Notes: generated from the letters alone by a model not told the origin. Positions 1 through 7,728 are shown, counted from the first letter of the stretch. The stretch: DNA of 26,170 nt from Bacteroidales bacterium (GCA_016926235.1 JAFGOZ010000680.1:1-26170), one strand, 5' to 3'. Numbers and translations are program-made.

Positions 1-636
1 AATATCTTAAGATTGCAGGGTATAAAATATGAATATGATATTGATAAGATAAAAGAGCTTAATAAATCAAAACAAAAAGGAATTAATACTGATTCTTTAA
101 ATATACATGCAGATAGTTTGGATATAAATTGTTTTAATACAAAAAAGATGGGTTTTATTGCCCAGGATTTTCAGAAAGTTTTTCCCGATTTGGTAAAAAT
201 GGATGAAGACAGCCTTTTAAGTATTGATTACATCGGGCTTATACCTGTGCTTGTTGAAGCGATAAAAATTCAGCAGGATAAAATTGATAACCTTGAAAAG
301 CAAATCATTAAAGGGAATTTAAAAAACGGAACCATCCAATCATCAACAAATCCTGATAATGTTGAAAGATTAGAAAATGCTTTACTATTTCAAAACACAC
401 CTAATCCCTTTTCAGATAAAACGGAAATAAAGTTTTTCCTGCCTGATAATATTAAAGTGGCCCAATTGAATATCTACAATATGCAGGGCCTTCAAATAAA
501 AAGTTATTCTTTATCTCAGAGGGGCAGTTCTTCCATTATTGTTAATGGGTATGAGTTGCAGGCCGGTATGTACATGTACTCATTAATTGCAGATAGCAAA
601 GAGATTGACACAAAGAGAATGATTTTAACAGATTAA
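1..636 (+). CDS. C-terminal part of a surface protein with S74 chaperone-like region and T9SS sorting domain (5' truncated)
   Basis: The frame is open to the left edge, so this is the end of a longer protein and the TTG at 13 is not a real start. The first ~95 residues resemble the peptidase S74 / endosialidase intramolecular chaperone domain seen in phage tail spikes and in many Bacteroidota adhesins. Its signs here are the MGFIAQDFQKVFPDLV stretch followed by an SIDYIGLIPVLVEAI helix and a coiled coil (QQDKIDNLEKQI). Residues ~120-207 look like a type A T9SS sorting domain: an NTPNPFSDKTEIKF strand, IYNMQGLQI, a YELQAGMYMYSL turn and a basic KRMILTD end. Such a domain directs export through the T9SS and surface attachment or release. 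The ligand-binding part lies outside the window. Family assignment is fairly sure; function is unknown. Confidence 0.8.
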   Translation, partial: NILRLQGIKYEYDIDKIKELNKSKQKGINTDSLNIHADSLDINCFNTKKMGFIAQDFQKVFPDLVKMDEDSLLSIDYIGLIPVLVEAIKIQQDKIDNLEKQIIKGNLKNGTIQSSTNPDNVERLENALLFQNTPNPFSDKTEIKFFLPDNIKVAQLNIYNMQGLQIKSYSLSQRGSSSIIVNGYELQAGMYMYSLIADSKEIDTKRMILTD

Positions 637-660
637 TATTTTATATTCCCAATACGTAAA

Positions 661-695
661 GCCACCAATAATTTTAATATTTTGGTGGCTTTTAA
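661..695 (+). terminator. Rho-independent terminator after the T9SS surface protein
   Basis: The arms GCCACCAA (661-668) and TTGGTGGC (682-689) form an 8-bp perfect stem with an A/T-rich loop, followed by TTTTAAGTTTTTT. It starts 24 bases after the stop codon and should end the upstream transcript. Confidence 0.75.
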
Positions 696-1091
696 GTTTT
701 TTAGGATATAGTAGCATTATAACCATCAAATTATTACGTGATATACTGTTAATCCCCATAAAAAATCAACTACCTTTGTTTATATTAATTCTACCTTAAC
801 TATTTGTATTATAAACATGTTAATTAATTATTAATTAGCATAATATAAAAGTTTCAACATACAGTATTTATACAATTTCTGACAAATTTTCAGCGACTAA
901 CAAATTTGTTAAAATTAAAATATTGTCTTTCAAATTATTACAAATCCGGGTTGAAAACTAATCTGAAATGTTAATAAATACAAAGTGACATTTTTGGTAC
1001 AGGGACGTTGATATATTTAAATTGCATATCAAAAATAATTTACCCGAAAACACTTTTTATCATTTCTTAATTGATTAATAAATAGCAGATT
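696..1091. other. Long AT-rich leader/intergenic region before nrdJ
   Basis: About 395 bases without a gene. No convincing ORF, RNA gene or cobalamin-riboswitch B12 box was seen. It holds a candidate promoter (747-778), a perfect 14-base palindrome TAACAAATTTGTTA (898-911) and otherwise A/T-rich sequence. Confidence 0.6.
747..778 (+). promoter_or_regulatory. Candidate Bacteroidetes-type promoter upstream of nrdJ
   Basis: TACCTTTG (771-778) matches the Bacteroidetes -7 consensus TAnnTTTG exactly. TGTT at 747-750 lies about 20 bases upstream as a weak -33 box. If used, the nrdJ leader would be roughly 300 bases long, so a promoter closer to the gene remains possible. Confidence 0.35.
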
Positions 1092-3716
1092 ATGCAAAAC
1101 GAACAAATGGTTGCCAACAAAACTGAAGACAAAAATGTCGAAATGATAAGTGATGTAACCCATGAAGTTGAAAATAGCGAAGACGTGAAAAAGAAAATGA
1201 AAACATATTCAAACGAGGCAGCATTTAAGAGCACCCTGGAGTATTTTAAGGGGGATGAACTTGCTGCAAGGGTTTGGGTGAATAAATATGCATTGAAAGA
1301 TTCTTTTGGCAACCTTTATGAGAAGAATCCGGATGATATGCACAAGAGAATAGCTGGTGAATTGGCACGTATAGAGAAGAAATATGCTAATCCTCTTTCG
1401 GAAGATGAAATTTATAATTTACTAAAAGATTTTAAATATATTGTACCCCAGGGAAGCCCAATGACCGGAATTGGAAATAACTTCCAGATTGCATCCCTTT
1501 CAAACTGTTTTGTAATTGGAAATGATGGTCCCAGTGACTCCTATGGTGGAATTATGAAAACCGACCAGGAGCAGGTACAATTGATGAAACGTCGTGGAGG
1601 TGTGGGGCACGATTTGTCTCACATACGTCCAAAGGGCAGCCAGGTGCTTAATAGCGCACTTACCTCTACGGGCGTGGTACCTTTCATGGAACGTTTTTCC
1701 AACTCAACCCGTGAAGTAGCCCAGGATGGCCGCAGGGGTGCTCTTATGTTGAGCATATCAATACAGCATCCTGATGCAGAAGACTTCATTGATGCGAAAC
1801 TGGAGACAGGTAAAGTAACTGGCGCTAACGTATCTGTGCGTATAAACAACGAATTTATGCAAGCCGTAGTGGATAATAAGCCTTACATACAGCAATATCC
1901 CATTGGTTCTGACAAACCGGTGTTTACTAAAGAAATTGATGCACGTAAGCTTTGGTCAAAAATTGTTCACAATGCATGGAAATCTGCTGAGCCGGGGATT
2001 TTATTCTGGGATACAATTATCAATGAGTCAGTTGCTGATTCATACGCTAACTATGGATACAAAACAGTTTCAACGAATCCTTGCGGTGAAATTCCTCTTT
2101 GTCCATATGATAGTTGTCGTTTGTTGGCAATAAACCTTTACGGATATGTCGAAAATCCATTTACTGCTGAAGCTAAATTCAACTTCACTCTGTTTAAACA
2201 GCATGTGGGTTATGCGCAGCGTTTAATGGACGACATCATTGACCTGGAATTGGAGAAAATTGAAAAAATACTTGAAAAGATTTCTGCTGACCCTGAAGAT
2301 ATGGAATTGAAAAGGGTTGAGAAGAGACTTTGGGAAAATATCAAGATTAAAGCTGAAGAAGGAAGAAGAACAGGTGTCGGTATCACCGCTGAAGGGGATA
2401 TGCTTGCCAGTCTGGGACTTCGTTATGGTAGTGAGGATGCTATAGATTTTTCAGTAGAAATTCATAAAACCATTGCTCTGGAGGCTTACAGATCGTCAGT
2501 AAATATGGCAAAAGAACGCGGCGCTTTTAGTATTTACGATAGTATGCTGGAGCGTGATAACCCTTTCATAAATCGTTTGAAAAACGAAGACGAAGGGCTT
2601 TATAAAGATATGGTTAAATATGGCCGCAGGAATATTTCACTGCTTACCATAGCACCAACCGGGACTACCAGTCTTATGACACAGACTACATCGGGTATTG
2701 AGCCGGTGTTTATGCCAGTTTATAAAAGAAGAAGAAAGGTAAACCCCAATGACAAAGACGTAAATGTAACCTTTACTGATGAAGTGGGTGATGCATGGGA
2801 AGAGTATAATGTATTTCATCATAATTTCCTGACATGGTTAAAAGTTAATAATTATGATGTTGAAAAAGTAAAAACTATGTCAGACGAGGAAGTTGAGGCT
2901 ATAGTTGAAAAATCTCCTTATTACAAGGCCACTTCTAATGATGTAGACTGGATCAGCAAGGTGAAAATGCAAGGCCAAATCCAGAAATGGGTTGACCATT
3001 CAATAAGCGTTACCATTAATCTTCCAAATGATATACAGGAAGACCTGGTTAGCGAACTTTACATAACTGCGTGGCAAAGTGGTTGCAAGGGTTGTACTGT
3101 GTATCGCGACGGTTCACGTTCAGGGGTCCTTCTCTCAGGAAAAGAAGAAAGATCCGATGATGAAGTTGGATATCAAAAACGACCAAAAGAACTGGATGCT
3201 GAAATAATCCGTTTCAACAATAAAGGTGAAAATTGGATTGCTTTTGTTGGATTGTTAAATGGGCGTCCTTATGAAATATTTACAGGTCTTTCCGATGAGG
3301 AAGTATTCCCAATCCCAAAATCAATCAAAAAGGGTAAAATCATTAAAGTACTTGAGGAAGACGGAACAAAACGCTACGATTTCCAATATGTTGATAAGTT
3401 TGGTTATAAGAATACCATGGGTGGTTTATCCAGGGCATTTGACCCGACCTTCTGGAACTATGCGAAACTGATATCAGGAGTGCTTCGTCATGGAATGCCT
3501 ATAATGGATGTTGTTGCACTGGTTTCATCACTACACCTTGACAGCGAGTCCATAAATACCTGGAAGAACGGTGTTGAACGCGCACTTAAAAAATACATAC
3601 CTAACGGAACAAAAGCAAAGAAAGGAATCCGTTGTGGGGAGTGTAATTCGGAAAATGTACACTATCAGGAAGGTTGCCTGATATGCAATGATTGTGGATC
3701 TTCAAAATGCGGTTAG
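1092..3716 (+). CDS. nrdJ: Adenosylcobalamin-dependent (class II) ribonucleoside-diphosphate reductase
   Basis: Converts ribonucleotides to deoxyribonucleotides using adenosylcobalamin to make the active-site thiyl radical; cytoplasmic, oxygen-independent. At 874 residues it has the length usual for the Bacteroidota enzyme. Expected residues are present: Cys139 in SLSNCFVI; the NPCGE motif with Asn329, Cys331 (radical Cys) and Glu333; and Cys342, which matches the second redox Cys of the class II enzyme of Thermotoga. CKGCTVYRDGSRSGVL around residues 673-690 is typical of NrdJ. The last 30 residues hold C848xxC851, C865xxC868 and Cys862/Cys873, a zinc-ribbon-like, redox-active tail. The first ~40 residues are a charged extension. 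No NrdA/B or NrdD gene is adjacent. It stands alone between two terminators. Confidence 0.95.
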   Translation: MQNEQMVANKTEDKNVEMISDVTHEVENSEDVKKKMKTYSNEAAFKSTLEYFKGDELAARVWVNKYALKDSFGNLYEKNPDDMHKRIAGELARIEKKYANPLSEDEIYNLLKDFKYIVPQGSPMTGIGNNFQIASLSNCFVIGNDGPSDSYGGIMKTDQEQVQLMKRRGGVGHDLSHIRPKGSQVLNSALTSTGVVPFMERFSNSTREVAQDGRRGALMLSISIQHPDAEDFIDAKLETGKVTGANVSVRINNEFMQAVVDNKPYIQQYPIGSDKPVFTKEIDARKLWSKIVHNAWKSAEPGILFWDTIINESVADSYANYGYKTVSTNPCGEIPLCPYDSCRLLAINLYGYVENPFTAEAKFNFTLFKQHVGYAQRLMDDIIDLELEKIEKILEKISADPEDMELKRVEKRLWENIKIKAEEGRRTGVGITAEGDMLASLGLRYGSEDAIDFSVEIHKTIALEAYRSSVNMAKERGAFSIYDSMLERDNPFINRLKNEDEGLYKDMVKYGRRNISLLTIAPTGTTSLMTQTTSGIEPVFMPVYKRRRKVNPNDKDVNVTFTDEVGDAWEEYNVFHHNFLTWLKVNNYDVEKVKTMSDEEVEAIVEKSPYYKATSNDVDWISKVKMQGQIQKWVDHSISVTINLPNDIQEDLVSELYITAWQSGCKGCTVYRDGSRSGVLLSGKEERSDDEVGYQKRPKELDAEIIRFNNKGENWIAFVGLLNGRPYEIFTGLSDEEVFPIPKSIKKGKIIKVLEEDGTKRYDFQYVDKFGYKNTMGGLSRAFDPTFWNYAKLISGVLRHGMPIMDVVALVSSLHLDSESINTWKNGVERALKKYIPNGTKAKKGIRCGECNSENVHYQEGCLICNDCGSSKCG

Positions 3717-3768
3717 TAACCCGCAGACTTTTTATACTTTTATATTGTATTGTATTTACACAGCCAGG

Positions 3769-3801
3769 TAAAAGAGGGGTTTTTTAAACCCCTTTTTTAT
3801 T
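3769..3801. terminator. Bidirectional terminator between nrdJ and the convergent flavodoxin gene
   Basis: GGGGTTT TTT AAACCCC forms a 7-bp stem, extended by A-rich sequence on the left and a T-run (CCTTTTTTAT) on the right. It begins about 55 bases after the nrdJ stop. The flanking A-run on the other side gives a T-run on the minus strand too, so it can serve both converging transcripts. Confidence 0.85.
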
Positions 3802-3837
3802 TGTCTGGATTTTAAAAAATAATTTGATACTGCGTTG

Positions 3838-3895
3838 AAGAAGAAATTCAAAATCTTCAAATACTATTGCATATTCCGGTTTTAAATTTCTTCTT
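3838..3895. repeat. Long-loop inverted repeat (11-bp arms) near the end of the flavodoxin gene
   Basis: AAGAAGAAATT (3838-3848) and AATTTCTTCTT (3885-3895) are perfect 11-bp complementary arms around a 36-base loop. The element lies about 40 bases beyond the flavodoxin stop on the minus strand. Its role is not evident; it may help form the 3' end of the minus-strand mRNA. Confidence 0.4.
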
Positions 3896-3935
3896 TGCCT
3901 TGTCTGAAATCATCTCTTAAAAAACCTGAGTTTGT

Positions 3936-4355
3936 TTATGGCAGGATTTTTTTAATCTGTTCTTTATCAGCATCTGACAGATTACCGTTTTTAGATTTTA
4001 ATTCAAGATCTATGCCCTTGATTTTACCAGATAATTTTTTTTCCATTTTACGAAACATGCTTCCTGTAGCCAATTTATAAGTAGTGAACAGGGCCATTTT
4101 CTTTTCGTTTAAATTAGGCAAGGTATCAGCAAATTCTTTCCAGTCCCTATTTGGATGCTGGCCGAAAAAGAAAAATCCGCTTGTCCAGCATCCTATCCAT
4201 ATAGCATCTGCTTCATTTAATTGAGAAGAATCTATGTCTTTTATTGACGAAATAGATGTTGAAATGTCATTGGACTCAAGATATTTTCCTATTTCTTCAG
4301 CAAATTTTTTTGTTATGCCTGTATGGCTTTCGTAAATGATATATGCTTTCTTCAT
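3936..4355 (-). CDS. Small flavodoxin-family protein
   Basis: A 139-residue flavodoxin-like fold, the short end of the family. The N-terminal strand KKAYIIYES leads straight into the FMN-phosphate loop SHTGIT (residues 10-15), followed by helix KKFAEEIGKYL. A second strand, ADAIWIGCWTSGFFFFGQHP (residues ~49-68), gives the loop expected to pack against the flavin ring, and MALFTTYKLATG is the third strand. It probably binds FMN and acts as a cytoplasmic one-electron carrier; the partner is unknown. It starts 20 bases after kbl and is probably co-transcribed with it, though no link between flavodoxin and threonine breakdown is known to me. Family assignment is sound; role is not. Confidence 0.8.
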   Translation of the reverse strand: MKKAYIIYESHTGITKKFAEEIGKYLESNDISTSISSIKDIDSSQLNEADAIWIGCWTSGFFFFGQHPNRDWKEFADTLPNLNEKKMALFTTYKLATGSMFRKMEKKLSGKIKGIDLELKSKNGNLSDADKEQIKKILP

Positions 4356-4375
4356 TTTGTTAAAAAATTAAAATA

Positions 4376-5566
4376 TTATTTTACGATGTTTAGGTCATTA
4401 CCAACCCTAATAAATGCATTTATAGCCTTATCAATATGCTCTTTTGAATGTGCAGCTGATAGTTGAACACGAATGCGGGCCTGCCCTTCGGGAACCACAG
4501 GATAATAAAATCCGATTACATAGATACCTTCTTTCAGTAATCTGGCTGCAAATTCTTGCGAAAGTCTGGCATCGTATAACATAATGGCAACTATGGCTGA
4601 TTGGGTTGGTTTGAGATTAAAACCGGCATGTTGCATTTTATCCATGAAGTACCTGGTATTTTCGTGCAATTTATCCTGTAATTCATTGGTTTCGGCCATC
4701 ATGTTAAACGTTTTAATCCCTGCCCCGACAACAGCAGGAGGTAATGAATTTGAAAACAGATAGGGACGTGACCGTTGGCGGAGCATTTCAATGATATCTT
4801 TTCGTCCCGTAGTAAAGCCTCCAACTGCACCTCCAAAGGCTTTGCCAAGTGTCCCGGTAATTATATCTACTTCACCCCGAATGTTGAATAATTCTGTAAC
4901 TCCACGGCCGGTTTTTCCAACAACTCCTGCAGAATGGCATTCGTCTACCATTACCAGTGCGTCATACTTTTGGGCTAGTGTTACAATTTTATCAACAGGA
5001 GCAACATTTCCATCCATTGAAAAAACACCGTCGGTGACAATAATTCGAAATCTATTCTTTTGCGACTTTTTAAGTTGTTCCTCTAAATCGTTCATATCTG
5101 CATTTTTGTAACGATATCGTTCTGCCTTGCACAAGCGCACACCGTCAATAATTGAAGCATGGTTTAATGCATCTGAAATAATGGCATCCTCTTCTGCAAG
5201 TAAGGGCTCAAAAACACCTCCATTGGCATCAAAACAAGCTGCATAAAGAATTGAATCCTCTGTTCCGAAAAATTCTGCTATTTTCTGCTCCAGGGTTTTA
5301 TGCAAGTCTTGTGTGCCACAAATAAAACGTACAGATGACATTCCGAATCCATGAGTATCCAAAGTATTTTTTGCTCCTTCTATGAGTTTCGGGTGGGATG
5401 ATAAACCCAGGTAGTTGTTGGCGCAAAAGTTAAGTACGTTTTCACCCGATTGCAATGTTATTTCAACACCTTGAGAAGAGGTTATTATTCTCTCATTTTT
5501 ATACAATCCGGCTTGTTTTATAGATGCAAGCTCATTTATAAGATGATCTTTCATTTTACCGTACAT
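4376..5566 (-). CDS. kbl: Glycine C-acetyltransferase (2-amino-3-ketobutyrate CoA ligase)
   Basis: Second step of threonine breakdown: PLP-dependent thiolysis of 2-amino-3-ketobutyrate with CoA to glycine and acetyl-CoA, in the cytoplasm. The 396-residue length equals the family norm. Diagnostic features of the alpha-oxoamine synthase fold: CANNYLGLSSHP (residues ~48-59), SDALNHASIIDG (131-142), MVDECHSAGVVG with Asp208 and His211, and TLGKAFGG with the PLP lysine Lys242. The start at 5566 gives MYGKMKDHL, as is common in the family. The upstream gene on the same strand is the threonine dehydrogenase that makes its substrate, which supports the assignment over other alpha-oxoamine synthases such as BioF or serine palmitoyltransferase. 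The ~380-base gap to that gene holds a palindromic element. Confidence 0.93.
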   Translation of the reverse strand: MYGKMKDHLINELASIKQAGLYKNERIITSSQGVEITLQSGENVLNFCANNYLGLSSHPKLIEGAKNTLDTHGFGMSSVRFICGTQDLHKTLEQKIAEFFGTEDSILYAACFDANGGVFEPLLAEEDAIISDALNHASIIDGVRLCKAERYRYKNADMNDLEEQLKKSQKNRFRIIVTDGVFSMDGNVAPVDKIVTLAQKYDALVMVDECHSAGVVGKTGRGVTELFNIRGEVDIITGTLGKAFGGAVGGFTTGRKDIIEMLRQRSRPYLFSNSLPPAVVGAGIKTFNMMAETNELQDKLHENTRYFMDKMQHAGFNLKPTQSAIVAIMLYDARLSQEFAARLLKEGIYVIGFYYPVVPEGQARIRVQLSAAHSKEHIDKAINAFIRVGNDLNIVK

Positions 5567-5626
5567 GTTTTTTATTGTTTTATAGTTTATTTAGGGCTAA
5601 AACTTGTACAAATTTATCTTTAATAA

Positions 5627-5780
5627 GGATGGTGTCTAAAAAGGTAATGAATTTCACGCAAAGGTCGCAAAATTGAAAAACGCAAAAAACGCAAAGTGCA
5701 ATATAACAGTAATTTACACTTTGCGTCTTTTGCGTAAATCTTTGCGTTCTTTGCGTGAAGCCTTCTTTTTGGACAGCCTC
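5627..5780. mobile_element. MITE-like palindromic element with ACGCAAA repeats, between tdh and kbl
   Basis: A ~154-base element that is nearly one large inverted repeat. Outer ends match as imperfect terminal repeats: GGTGTCTAAAAAGG (5631-5644) against GGCTGTCCAAAAAG on the other strand (complement of 5764-5778). Inside, TTCACGCAAAG (5653-5663) pairs with CTTTGCGTGAA (5749-5759) and CGCAAAGTG (5690-5698) with CACTTTGCG (5717-5725). Several (A)CGCAAA units recur every ~10-12 bases. TAATAA sits directly outside both ends (5621-5626 and 5781-5786) and could be a target-site duplication. No transposase is encoded. Similar TTTGCGTGAA palindromes are, from general knowledge, common in Bacteroidota intergenic DNA. 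Confidence 0.6.
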
Positions 5781-5878
5781 TAATAAATTCAATAACATTA
5801 TTCTTTGAGATATTTATTTTCTAAAAGAGCATAAAAGCTTGTATTATAAAATTTAAGTATTAGTTCTCTATACAATTG

Positions 5879-5898
5879 CCGTTGGCTTTAGCTAACGG
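5879..5898. repeat. Short REP-like hairpin downstream of tdh
   Basis: CCGTTGGC TTTA GCTAACGG forms an 8-bp stem with one G-T wobble and a 4-base loop. It is not followed by a T-run on the minus strand, so it is not a classic terminator. It resembles the short interspersed palindromes found in other gaps of this window. Confidence 0.5.
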
Positions 5899-5947
5899 AC
5901 AAAGAAAAGTAAAGCAAAAAAGATAAGGTTTTAGCCTCATTAAATAT

Positions 5948-6904
5948 TTATTCATCGGCCAGTTTTTGTTTTATGCCCTCAATCATAAGTTTTGTAATTT
6001 CAGGGAGTTCATATTGATGCTTCCATCCATTATTTTGCCTGGCAATACTATCATCAATACTTTGAGGCCATGAATCGGCAATTTCCTGTCTATAGTCGGG
6101 CGCATAATTTACTACAAAATCAGGAATATGCTTCTTTATCTCCAATTCCAGTTCTTTCGGGCTAAAACTTACCGCGGTCAGGTTATAGGCCGAATGTATC
6201 GTCAATTCGTTCTTGTCTCGCTGCATAATGTCAATAGTTGCACGTATAGCATCATCCATAAACATCATAGGAAGAGTTGTATCTTCCCTTAAAAAGCATT
6301 GATAGGATTGTTTTTTCACAGCATGAACAAGCATTTCAACTGCATAATCTGTGGTACCTCCACCTGGTTCGATTTTATAACTTATAAGCCCGGGATAGCG
6401 GAAACTTCTTATGTCAATATCGTACTTTGAAGCATAGTATTCACACCATCTTTCACCTGCCAGTTTGCTGATCCCGTAAGCTGAGGTTGGTTGCGTAACT
6501 GTTAGTTGTGGTGTATTTATACGGGGTGTGGTTGGCCCGAATACAGCAATGGAACTCGGCCAGAATATTCTTTTTACCTCGTTGACCATTCGCGCAATTT
6601 CTAGAATGTTGAGCAGGCTTTCCATATTTATGTGCCAGGCTTGTAAAGGAAGCTTTTCAGCATTTCCTGAAAGCACAGCTGCCAAATGATATATCTGTGT
6701 AATTTTGTGTCGTATAACAAAATGAATAAGACGCTTATCATCCATTACATCCAATAATTCAAACGGACCACTTTCCATAATATCTGCATGGGGCTGTTTA
6801 ATATCTGTAGCGAATACATGCTGGTTTCCATAAATCTGTCGCAATGCCAATGTAAGCTCAGAGCCAATTTGCCCGGAGGCGCCAAGTATCAGGATGTTTT
6901 CCAT
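5948..6904 (-). CDS. tdh: L-threonine 3-dehydrogenase, short-chain/epimerase type
   Basis: Oxidises L-threonine with NAD+ to 2-amino-3-ketobutyrate, the substrate of the Kbl enzyme encoded downstream. It is an extended short-chain dehydrogenase (318 residues), not the zinc alcohol-dehydrogenase type of E. coli. It shows the NAD-binding loop GASGQIG (residues 8-14), WPSSIAVFGPTTP with the catalytic Ser (~117-118), the Tyr143-xxx-Lys147 pair in SAYGISKLAGE, and RYPGLISY (~168-175). These match the Flavobacterium-type threonine dehydrogenases. Other epimerase-family members were considered, but the PGLISY stretch and the pairing with kbl favour this call. A good candidate promoter lies just upstream. 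Confidence 0.9.
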   Translation of the reverse strand: MENILILGASGQIGSELTLALRQIYGNQHVFATDIKQPHADIMESGPFELLDVMDDKRLIHFVIRHKITQIYHLAAVLSGNAEKLPLQAWHINMESLLNILEIARMVNEVKRIFWPSSIAVFGPTTPRINTPQLTVTQPTSAYGISKLAGERWCEYYASKYDIDIRSFRYPGLISYKIEPGGGTTDYAVEMLVHAVKKQSYQCFLREDTTLPMMFMDDAIRATIDIMQRDKNELTIHSAYNLTAVSFSPKELELEIKKHIPDFVVNYAPDYRQEIADSWPQSIDDSIARQNNGWKHQYELPEITKLMIEGIKQKLADE

Positions 6905-6925
6905 AGATTATTCATTCTCTTTCCA

Positions 6926-6957
6926 TAAAGATAGCATTTTGTAAGGATAAAGACAAT
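6926..6957 (-). promoter_or_regulatory. Candidate promoter for tdh
   Basis: On the minus strand TATCTTTA (6933-6926) differs from the -7 consensus TAnnTTTG only in the last base. ATTG (6957-6954) lies 20 bases upstream as a -33 box. Transcription would start about 15 bases before the tdh ATG. Confidence 0.45.
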
Positions 6958-6975
6958 GGGCCGAACTGTGAAATG

Positions 6976-7010
6976 GATAATTAGTTTAATTATCGCACGA
7001 TATTTGCGAT
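6976..7010. promoter_or_regulatory. Two overlapping inverted repeats between hepT and tdh
   Basis: GATAATTA GTT TAATTATC (6976-6994) is a perfect 8+8 inverted repeat with a 3-base spacer. It overlaps ATCGCA-N7-TGCGAT (6992-7010). They sit between the hepT stop and the tdh promoter, so they could be the weak 3' end of the hepT mRNA or an operator for tdh. Confidence 0.4.
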
Positions 7011-7016
7011 GTCAGA

Positions 7017-7364
7017 TTATTGAATTAACTTCTCTATTTTACTTTTAAGCTCGGGGAGTTTATTGCAAATTATTTGCCATACTTCTTCTGCATCTATTCC
7101 AAAATAATTATGTGCAATTATATTTCTGAATCCTTTTACTTTGATCCAGTTAATTTCTTTTGAACTATCTTCGATCAATTTTTCAGTAATTTTATCTACC
7201 ATTTCTCCAATAACAACAAAATTCATCATAGTTGCATCAAAAACTATCCTATCATTATAAAAATCATCAGCATTCTCAAATTTACTCGTATATTCCTCAA
7301 TCTTATTGATTGAATCGAGCATATTTAAGATACAAGTAAAATCTTTTTGAGCAATTTCAGACAT
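7017..7364 (-). CDS. hepT: HepT-like HEPN-domain toxin (RNase)
   Basis: Toxin half of a type VII-like MNT/HEPN toxin-antitoxin pair. The 115-residue form starting with MSEIAQKDF (ATG at 7364) matches the usual HepT length; a longer frame reaching 7439 would run deep into mntA. The RNase motif R-x4-H-x-Y is intact: Arg80, His85 and Tyr87 in FRNIIAHNYFG. In studied homologues the partner adenylylates the Tyr of this motif and so silences the RNase. N-terminal helices (LNMLDSINKIEEYT) and a FDATMMNFVVIGE helix fit the all-helical HEPN fold. Its start overlaps the end of mntA by 8 bases, implying coupled translation. Target RNA is unknown. Confidence 0.88.
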   Translation of the reverse strand: MSEIAQKDFTCILNMLDSINKIEEYTSKFENADDFYNDRIVFDATMMNFVVIGEMVDKITEKLIEDSSKEINWIKVKGFRNIIAHNYFGIDAEEVWQIICNKLPELKSKIEKLIQ

Positions 7365-7656
7365 ATTTTGCTTCTGATAATATCTGATTTCTGAAAATAG
7401 GTTTAATATATTTCTCTCTGCAAATATCAACAGAGACATTAAATTGCGATTGCAATTCGTTTTTAAGTTTTTGTTTTATTGTGTATAAATCAGGTGTGTC
7501 TTTCTTAAATTCAACAATTATATCCAAATCACTATTTTTGTTTTGTTCATCTCGGGCAATTGAACCAAAAATACCAATTTTGGTTAAATGATATTCATTA
7601 ATATATCGCTCCTTATGTGAGGCCAAATAGTTTAATATTTGTTTTGAATGTATCAT
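7357..7656 (-). CDS. mntA: MntA-like minimal nucleotidyltransferase antitoxin
   Basis: A 99-residue minimal nucleotidyltransferase. The polymerase-beta-type motif is complete: GSIAR (31-35), then S42-D43-x-D45 in NSDLDIIVEF, and a third acidic residue Asp77 in VSVDIC. In characterised MntA-HepT systems this protein transfers AMP groups to a Tyr of the HEPN toxin. The gene precedes and overlaps hepT, the common order for this family. The start at 7656 (MIHSKQIL) gives the normal family length. With all metal-binding residues kept, it looks functional. The pair sits between unrelated genes, as is usual for mobile toxin-antitoxin modules. Confidence 0.88.
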   Translation of the reverse strand: MIHSKQILNYLASHKERYINEYHLTKIGIFGSIARDEQNKNSDLDIIVEFKKDTPDLYTIKQKLKNELQSQFNVSVDICREKYIKPIFRNQILSEAKYV

Positions 7657-7660
7657 TAAT

Positions 7661-7668
7661 CAAATATA
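7661..7668 (-). promoter_or_regulatory. Possible -7 box for the mntA-hepT operon
   Basis: On the minus strand TATATTTG matches TAnnTTTG exactly. It lies only 4 bases before the mntA ATG, so it would give a leaderless mRNA, and no clear -33 box is seen. Confidence 0.25.
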
Positions 7669-7728
7669 GTATTTTTTTGAATAATTTTAATGACGAGAGG
7701 ATGCGCTTGTCTTTAATATAAAAACAAA

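Noticed and set aside
4791..5111. 106-codon plus-strand ORF opposite kbl
   Set aside because: Antisense shadow of a firmly identified gene, with no recognisable domain.
5580..5798. 72-codon minus-strand ORF with FTQRTQRFTQKTQ-like repeats
   Set aside because: It is a translation of the palindromic ACGCAAA element and its flank; the residue repeats come from the DNA repeats and there is no start context or family.
7365..7439. Longer hepT form starting at 7439
   Set aside because: It overlaps mntA by 83 bases; the ATG at 7364 gives the normal family length and an 8-base overlap.
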